A DNA stretch of 64,000 bases from Siphonodentalium dalli (taxonomy: Eukaryota > Mollusca > Scaphopoda > Gadilida > Siphonodentaliidae). Positions 56,187 to 64,000 of the stretch are shown piece by piece (the first letter of the stretch is position 1; every line of letters starts with the position of its first letter). Made by a program: the position numbers and the translations under genes. The notes under the pieces were generated by a model. That model searched no databases. It was not told where the DNA came from and worked only from the letters and a program-made list of their open reading frames with translations. The stretch spans positions 115,307,509 to 115,371,508 of the forward strand of contig CP136068.1 of the NCBI GenBank assembly GCA_032622095.1. Direction: 5' to 3'.

Positions 56187-56608
56187 AACATAACAAGACT
56201 TACTTGCCTACTAAAGAACAGATCCATCGAAGTACAATTCTCTCTCAATTTTTACCTATACGAATGTATCTGTTTATATAAGGAAAAAACATTCTATCTT
56301 TAGTCCCAAGCAAATGATGTCATTCGAGGAATCTTTCTTTAAGTCGAATAATCTACCAACATATATCACAAAACATGATGAGGTCTTCGTCGAGAATTCA
56401 TGTCCGACTCTGTTTAACATAACAAGACTTACTTACTCATCAAAGAACAGATAATCCATCGAAGTATAATACTGTCTCAATTTTACTTATCCGAATGTAT
56501 CTGTTTATATAAAAAAACATTCATTCTATCTTTACTCTCAACAAAATGATGTCATATGACCCAAGTCGAATAATCTAATATCATTCGTCGAGAATTCATG
56601 TCGAGCTC
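56187..56608. repeat. Tandem duplication, ~220 bp unit
   Basis: TTAACATAACAAGACTTACT, ATCCATCGAAGTA, CGAATGTATCTGTTTATATA, ATGATGTCAT and CGTCGAGAATTCATGTC recur in order from about 56187 and 56412, with indels. Confidence 0.85.
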
Positions 56609-57129
56609 TAGTTATATACAGTAACACATTAATTTACTCAATCTATCTATAGTCACAAAAAGTGAAGTCGAGCTATCTTGTTAAATGTCCTCGTATGCCT
56701 ATCATAATGTACCCTCCCATTTTATCCGACGACATGGATAATATAATTCATGTCGACATATATCTGTACAAGGCGACTAATTTATTCAACTAGGCTACCT
56801 AGCTTGGCTCATATTTCAAAGAACGCATTCGTTAACGACCCGTCCTTACAAACCCAGTAATATAAATTACACCTGTCAGGTCGCTTATTTGAAGATCAAC
56901 TTACCTTACGGTAAACATTCCAAACATTCCAATTATAATATATAAGCCAGGTAAATGGCATATAAAGTCACGGATTTAAAAAACGCCAGGTGAGTTTAGT
57001 TAAATTATGTTTTCAGATAACTTTTAATTAATTCATATCTTATTCAACCTATGTTCTGTGTAATTTAAAACGATAAATTACACTCAAGTTTGTATATTTA
57101 TCGGAGCAAAACATATTGAGGAAGTTTGA
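56609..57129. other. Non-coding stretch, no gene seen
   Basis: No supported feature. Confidence 0.4.
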
Positions 57130-57830
57130 AGCAGTTGTCTTAAAGTGACACTAAGATTTATTTTCTTATTTGCACACAGTATACTTTGTTTAAACCAGAT
57201 GTCTTAAAATGGCACTAAGATTTATTTTATTATTTTATATATCTCACACTATTTATAAACAAGATGTCTTAAAAGGGCACTAATATTTCATTTTATAATT
57301 TCAATACCAAAAGTGTTTCAATATCACAGCAAAAAAAAAAAAATTGGAATAATTTTACCTCAGAATTGTTAATAAATAAGTCTTCTTCGCATCTTAATTC
57401 TTAAAAGGGCGCTAATAATTTAACTTAAATATGGTTGAAAATTTATCGTTAAAGAGCGTTTATTATCTGCTTGTATGCAACTCTTTCAATCCCTCGTAAT
57501 ATTCGGATACAGTATACTTTGTTCATCCCATATGTCTTAGAATGGCACTAAGATTTATTTTATTATTTTATCCATCTATTTATAAACAAGATGTCTTAAA
57601 AGGGCACTAAGATTTCATTTTATAATTTCAATACCAAAAGTGTTTCAATATCACAGCAAAACAAAAATTGTAATAATTTTACCTCAGAATTGTTAATAAA
57701 TAGGTCTTCTTCACATCATAATTCTTAAAAGGGCGCTAATAATTTAACTTAAATATGGTTGCAAATTTATCGTTAAAGAGCGTGTATTATCTGTTTGTAT
57801 GCAACTCTTAATTATCAAAAACGGATACTG
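57130..57830. repeat. Tandem duplication (~340 bp) built on a GTCTTAAAxxGxCACTAA motif
   Basis: The motif occurs near 57138, 57200, 57264, 57528 and 57594 in forms such as GTCTTAAAGTGACACTAAG and GTCTTAAAAGGGCACTAA. Longer blocks (CAATACCAAAAGTGTTTCAA, TTTACCTCAGAATTGTTAAT, TTTATCGTTAAAGAGCGT) appear twice, near 57301-57460 and 57630-57785. The motif start matches the first bases of the 1.87 kb satellite (GTCTTAAAGTGAC). Confidence 0.8.
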
Positions 57831-58920
57831 TTACACTATAATACACAAATTTTTAGATAGTATATTACAGTATCCAAATTAACATTGTTACAATTCAGAT
57901 TCTACGGAAAGTTATCTTTAAACATGCAAATAAAAACAATAATCTTAGTTTTACAATTGTTTTTTTTATGTAAAATTTTATTTGTCTACACGTTGTGGCT
58001 AAGCATATCATAACAGTATATTTACATTTATCTAGCAAATGCGCTCTAATTTCTACAAATTAACATTCCAATTCATAAATTGTTTTTTTTTTGAAAAAAA
58101 AAATACTGTAACAGTTTTGTTTACATACCAACTCGTATAGTTTAATAAATAAAGATAACACTTACCTGATTATGGCAAATAATTCTCCCTTAATCATAAT
58201 GGCAACACGATTTGGAAAAACAAATGCTGATGAATCCGTACGCAATTTAGCATCAGATGTAAACATGCTCGGACAGAAACAATTCCCGGTCGTTCGTTTT
58301 TAAACTTACAATTGATGCAGGGTGAAATGTCAAGCGTTAAGTTTCAACAAGCAGTGAATGGCCATTATATATCTGATTAATTTACCTTTGTATACAGCAT
58401 AACGCCCGTGTTGGCATCTGCACGCACGCTTAAAACTCATTAGTCATTGAAATTTGAAAATTTAGAATAATTATTTATCGCGCATTCATCGTACAGATTT
58501 ATACGATGAAAGCAAATATAAACTGCGTATGTGCACACGACTAATATATACTTTCAATGCTATGCCTATAAATAGTATGCAATTATCTCGCAGAATCAAT
58601 CAAACAATAATATTAAGCTAATTCTGTTAGTTACACCATTGCATCTGAAATTGCTCGATGTCGTTAGACTATAGGTTAATGTGTGTTTTATATGCATGTT
58701 CCCGTTCATTATCTGCACATTTTTAAATCGTCACGGAAATCTACCTACTAACATATTTGAACGCACATTATAATTTGGATAGTTAAATCATACATCTTAT
58801 CACTGGAAAAATATGAATATATGCTCTAAATCTGTTGGCAGGGCTATTTCAATATACAACATCATATGTATTCAATGTTTCTAATATATAAATTATACCC
58901 CAAATTATCATACAAAAAAT

Positions 58921-60035
58921 ATGTTTTCAAGATGGCATCCAATATGGCTATTCAGAAATGTGAGCTTCAAAATATATCCTGATAAAATGTACACATTTAC
59001 TGTGATCATATATCGTACAACTGGATGTATTAACGTTTATAGCGTAATACCTATGCTATCTCCATTACAAAAGATGGCTGCCGAAATGGCCATCGTTTAC
59101 TTCAAGATACAGGGCTTAAAAATGTATTGCATTTTTACAAAGGCCCATATGCATTATTTAGGTTTGTAGTTTGTATAGTATATGCTAAATTATCATACAA
59201 TTTGTCATCACAAAAAAACAATATATATTTTCAAGATGGCGTCCAATATGGCTATTCAGAAATGTCAGCTTCAAAATATATATTGATAAAATGTACACAT
59301 CTGCTGTGATAATATATCGTACACACTGGTTGTATTAACGTTTATAGCGTAATACCTATGCTATCTCCATTACAAAAGATGGCTGCCGAAATGGCCATCG
59401 TTTACTTCAAGATACAGGGCTTAAAAATGTATTGCATTTTTTACAAAGGCTCATATGCATCATTTAGGTTTGTAGTTTGTATAGTATATGCTAAATTATC
59501 ATACAATTTGTCATCACAAAAAAAACAATATATATTTTCAAGATGGCGTCCAATATGGCTATTCAGAAATGTCAGCTTCAAAATATATCTTGATAAAATG
59601 TACACATTTGCTGTGATCATATATCGTACAACTGGATGTATTAGCGTTTATAGCGTAATACCTATGCTATCTCCATTACAAAAGATGGCTGTCGAAATGG
59701 CCATCGTTTACTTCAAGATACAGGGCTTAAAAATGTATTGCATTTTTACAAAGGCTCATATGCATCATTTAGGTTTGTAGTTTGTATAGTATATGCCAAA
59801 TTATCATACAATTTGTCATCACAAAAAAAAAACAATATATATTTTCAAGATGGCGTCCAATATGGCTATTCAGAAATGTCAGCTTCAAAATATATCTTGA
59901 TAAAATGTACACATTTGCTGTGATCATATATCGTACAACTGGATGTATTAGCGTTTATAGCGTAATACCTATGCTATCTCCATTACAAAAGATGGCTTCC
60001 AAAATGGCCACCTTTACTCTAAAATACAGAGCTTA
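58921..60035 (+). repeat. ~306-bp tandem repeat in the left arm, four units
   Basis: Units start TTTTCAAGATGGC near 58923, 59228, 59534 and 59843. Each contains GTCCAATATGGCTATTCAG, GCGTAATACCTATGCTATCT, AAAGATGGCTGCCGAAATGG or a variant, and ACAATTTGTCATCACA. A diverged fifth piece lies at 60640-60790. Open frames up to 140 codons follow from the repeat and are not protein-like. Confidence 0.93.
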
Positions 60036-61979
60036 AAATTACATGCATAATTTAGAAAGTTGATTTTGATTAGTTATACTACTTATTTCTTCAAAGAGTT
60101 AATATTTCCTTATTCTTATCACAGTTTTAAAAACAATCAACAAAAATCTTCATTGTGTATCATATAATGAGTTCTTGGTAGGCTATCTCATTGTACAACA
60201 TATACGTATTCATATTTGTTTGTAATATCCAATGGAGTATTTCGTAAATAAAGTTGTCAAATGCTATAATATAATATAAACTCTCAATATCAAAGTATTA
60301 AACAAACGAAAAAATAGTCACAGAACCGTCCCATGGGGTAGAATCCCTCTAATACATATCTCATACACAATATTACTTTGTTTTAAACCGAGTTGTGTGG
60401 AACATCGACATTTTAATATCATTTTAATCAACTGTTCTAGAACAAATTACGTACACAATCTTTTCTTAAAAGCTGTTAAAAAAAAATTGTCTACCTAATT
60501 CACAATTATTTTTTTGCTAGGTTCGTAGTATTATCATATGGAGCGTAGGTTCGAAAAAGAAATTTTTAAGAATGCTTTTTTTTGGTAGTGGGAATGTGTC
60601 AGGGGTAAATTCTGCTATAATTCACTTAATGCTATGTTTTCAAGATGGCGTCCAATATGGCAACTGAGAACTGTGAGCTTCAAAATATATCTGATAAATT
60701 GTATGCCTTAGTTAATATGATCACATAATTATGCGCTTGGCTGTCTTCGCGTTGATAACGTATTAGCAACGCTGACGCCATTATAAAATGGCAAACATTT
60801 ACTTCAAAATATACAGCTTCAGAGAAATGTTCGGTATTTTACAAAATAAGACCGAGTGATAATTTGTCTTTCTTCTCGAAATGTATGAACAAAACAAGAG
60901 ATGATATACATTACAAACAACTGAAATGTAGTCAGTTGACGACCACTATACACAAAAATAAATTTGATTACTGCCAACACAGTGTCAGAATTGAAAAATA
61001 AATATTACATGTGTATCATAAACACTATAATATCGCATTGAATATTCATTTTATTTATTTATATTATGCCGACCCGTCAACTGACTACATTTCAGTTGTT
61101 TGTAATGTATATCATCTCTTGTTTTGTTCATACATTTCGAGAAGAAAGACAAATTATCACTCGGTCTTATTTTGTAAAATACCGAACATTTCTCTGAAGC
61201 TGTATATTTTGAAGTAAATGTTTGCCATTTTATAATGGCGTCAGCGTTGCTAATACGTTATCAACGCGAAGACAGCCAAGCGCATAATTATGTGATCATA
61301 TTAACTAAGGCATACAATTTATCAGATATATTTTGAAGCTCACAGTTCTCAGTTGCCATATTGGACGCCATCTTGAAAACATAGCATTAAGTGAATTATA
61401 GCAGAATTTACCCCTGACACATTCCCACTACCAAAAAAAAGCATTCTTACTAATTTCGTTTTCAAACCTACGCTCCATATGATAATACTACGAACCTAGC
61501 AAAAAAATAATTGTGAATTAGGTAGACAATTTTTTTTTAACAGCTTTTAAGAAAAGATTGTGTAAGTAATTTGTTCTAGAACAGTTGATTAAAATGATAT
61601 TAAAATGTCGATGTTCCACACAACTCGGTTTAAAACAAAGTAATATTGTGTATGAGATATGTATTAGAGGGATTCTACCCCATGGGACGGTTCTGTGACT
61701 ATTTTTTCGTTTGTTTAATACTTTGATATTGAGAGTTTATATTATATTATAGCATTTGACAACTTTATTTACGAAATACTCCATTGGATATTACAAACAA
61801 ATATGAATACGTATATGTTGTACAATGAGATAGCCTACCAAGAACTCATTATATGATACACAATGAAGATTTTTGTTGATTGTTTTTAAAACTGTGATAA
61901 GAATAAGGAAATATTAACTCTTTGAAGAAATAAGTAGTATAACTAATCAAAATCAACTTTCTAAATTATGCATGTAATT

Positions 61980-63095
61980 TTAAGCTCTGTATTTTAGAGT
62001 AAAGGTGGCCATTTTGGAAGCCATCTTTTGTAATGGAGATAGCATAGGTATTACGCTATAAACGCTAATACATCCAGTTGTACGATATATGATCACAGCA
62101 AATGTGAACATTTTATCAAGATATATTTTGAAGCTGACATTTCTGAATAGCCATATTGGACGCCATCTTGAAAATATATATATTTTTTTTTTGTGATGAC
62201 AAATTGTATGATAATTTGGCATATACTATACAAACTACAAACCTAAATGATGCATATGAGCCTTTGTAAAAATGCAATACATTTTTAAGCCCTGTATCTT
62301 GAAGTAAACGATGGCCATTTCGACAGCCATCTTTTGTAATGGAGATAGCATAGGTATTACGCTATAAACGCTAATACATCCAGTTGTACGATATATGATC
62401 ACAGCAAATGTGTACATTTTATCAAGATATATTTTGAAGCTGACATTTCTGAATAGCCATATTGGACGCCATCTTGAAAATATATATTGTTTTTTTTGTG
62501 ATGACAAATTGTATGATAATTTAGCATATACTATACAAACTACAAACCTAAATGATGCATATGAGCCTTTGTAAAAAATGCAATACATTTTTAAGCCCTG
62601 TATCTTGAAGTAAACGATGGCCATTTCGGCAGCTATCTTTTGTAATGGAGATAGCATAGGTATTACGCTATAAACGTTAATACAACCAGTGTGTACGATA
62701 TATTATCACAGCAGATGTGTACATTTTATCAATTTATATTTTGAAGCTGACATTTCTGAATAGCCATATTGGACGCCATCTTGAAAATATATATTGTTTT
62801 TTTGTGATGACAAATTGTATGATAATTTAGCATATACTATACAAACTACAAACCTAAATAATGCATATGAGCCTTTGTAAAAATGCAATACATTTTTAAG
62901 CCCTGTATCTTGAAGTAAACGATGGCCATTTCGGCAGCCATCTTTTGTAATGGAGATAGCATAGGTATTACGCTATAAACGTTAATACATCCAGTTGTAC
63001 GATATATGATCACAGTAAATGTGTACATTTTATCAGGATATATTTTGAAGCTCACATTTCTGAATAGCCATATTGGATGCCATCTTGAAAACATA
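61980..63095 (-). repeat. ~306-bp tandem repeat in the right arm (mirror image)
   Basis: Inverted copy of the array at 58921-60035, with the same unit order reversed and a diverged piece at 61225-61378. Confidence 0.93.
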
Positions 63096-64000
63096 TTTTT
63101 TGTATGATAATTTGGGGTATAATTTATATATTAGAAACATTGAATACATATGATGTTGTATATTGAAATAGCCCTGCCAACAGATTTAGAGCATATATTC
63201 ATATTTTTCCAGTGATAAGATGTATGATTTAGCTATCCAAATTATAATGTGCGTTCAAATATGTTAGTAGGTAGATTTCCGTGACGATTTAAAAATGTGC
63301 AGATAATGAACGGGAACATGCATATAAAACACACATTAACCTATAGTCTAACGACATCGAGCAATTTCAGATGCAATGGTGTAACTAACAGAATTAGCTT
63401 AATATTATTGTTTGATTGATTCTGCGAGATAATTGCATACTATTTATAGGCATAGCATTGAAAGTATATATTAGTCGTGTGCACATACGCAGTTTATATT
63501 TGCTTTCATCGTATAAATCTGTACGATGAATGCGCGATAAATAATTATTCTAAATTTTCAAATTTCAATGACTAATGAGTTTTAAGCGTGCGTGCAGATG
63601 CCAACACGGGCGTTATGCTGTATACAAAGGTAAATTAATCAGATATATAATGGCCATTCACTGCTTGTTGAAACTTAACGCTTGACATTTCACCCTGCAT
63701 CAATTGTAAGTTTAAAAACGAACGACCGGGAATTGTTTCTGTCCGAGCATGTTTACATCTGATGCTAAATTGCGTACGGATTCATCAGCATTTGTTTTTC
63801 CAAATCGTGTTGCCATTATGATTATGGGATAATTATTTGCCATAATCAGGTAAGTGTTATCTTTATTTATTAAACTATACGAGTTGGTATGTAAACAAAA
63901 CTGTTACAGTATTTTTTTTTTCAAAAAAAAAACAATTTATGAATTGGAATGTTAATTTGTAGAAATTAGAGCGCATTTTCTAGATAAATGTAAATATACT

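Larger units (their letters stand above)
58015..64000. repeat. Giant inverted repeat, arms at least 2.93 kb, 133-bp spacer
   Basis: Left arm (58015-60941) and right arm (61075-64000) are near-identical inverted copies; coordinates of matching points sum to about 122016 throughout. The right arm runs to the last base of the window, so the true arm is longer. The spacer 60942-61074 is A/T-rich and unpaired. Small differences exist between arms, for example near 60550 versus 61460 and 60447 versus 61566, so the arms are not one sequence read twice without error. No protein-coding sequence is recognised. Confidence 0.96.

Noticed and set aside
58921-63094. 82-140 codon frames in the inverted-repeat arms
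   Set aside because: They arise from the 306-bp tandem repeat, mirror each other in both arms, and lack protein character.

Overview
This is a repeat-dominated eukaryotic window, almost certainly from an invertebrate animal and most likely a mollusc or other lophotrochozoan. That placement is inferred from a ninjurin-like exon, a P2X7-intracellular-domain-like gene, two non-LTR retrotransposon lineages, a Ty3/gypsy-type LTR retrotransposon, hAT-like non-autonomous elements, and AT-rich DNA full of satellites and foldbacks. Nothing looks bacterial. Only two loci look like host protein genes; the rest is mobile or repetitive DNA.

Layout. 1-8428: 4.5 near-identical copies of a ~1.87 kb satellite. 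8443-9525: a diverged ~300-400 bp tandem repeat. 11.03-11.59 kb: a palindromic element related to the satellite. 14.20-14.77 kb (minus): P2X7-like gene with one frame break. 15.34-15.70 kb: 33-bp minisatellite. 16.48-16.93 kb: foldback whose arms are themselves palindromes. 18.02-19.05 kb: 24-unit minisatellite with a higher-order period, each unit carrying a TATA-like core. 19.2-23.7 kb: two G-rich-ended hAT-like elements flanking a LINE 3' fragment. 24.4-27.8 kb (minus): LINE with endonuclease and reverse transcriptase. 28.8-34.7 kb: small repeats, a SINE remnant, another G-rich element and a hairpin. 35.28-44.31 kb: a 9.0 kb LTR retrotransposon (gag and pol on the minus strand) inserted in a 23-bp minisatellite. 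45.9-46.4 kb: ninjurin-like exon. 46.8-50.2 kb: a 1.04-kb tandem duplication and several unrelated near-perfect hairpins. 50.6-51.05 kb: second palindrome-of-palindromes. 51.0-53.5 kb: 5'-truncated LINE. 54-57.8 kb: AT-rich, locally duplicated DNA. 58.0-64.0 kb: an inverted repeat with arms of at least 2.9 kb, running off the window end and carrying a ~306 bp tandem repeat in each arm.

The strongest unexplained theme is inverted repetition at every scale: about a dozen hairpins of ~55-215 bp with mostly unrelated arms but often GC-rich tips, two foldbacks built from palindromic arms, a satellite that seems to derive from half of such a hairpin, and the multi-kilobase inverted repeat. Several reading-frame breaks in the retroelements sit in homopolymer runs, so real decay and uncorrected long-read error are hard to separate from sequence alone.
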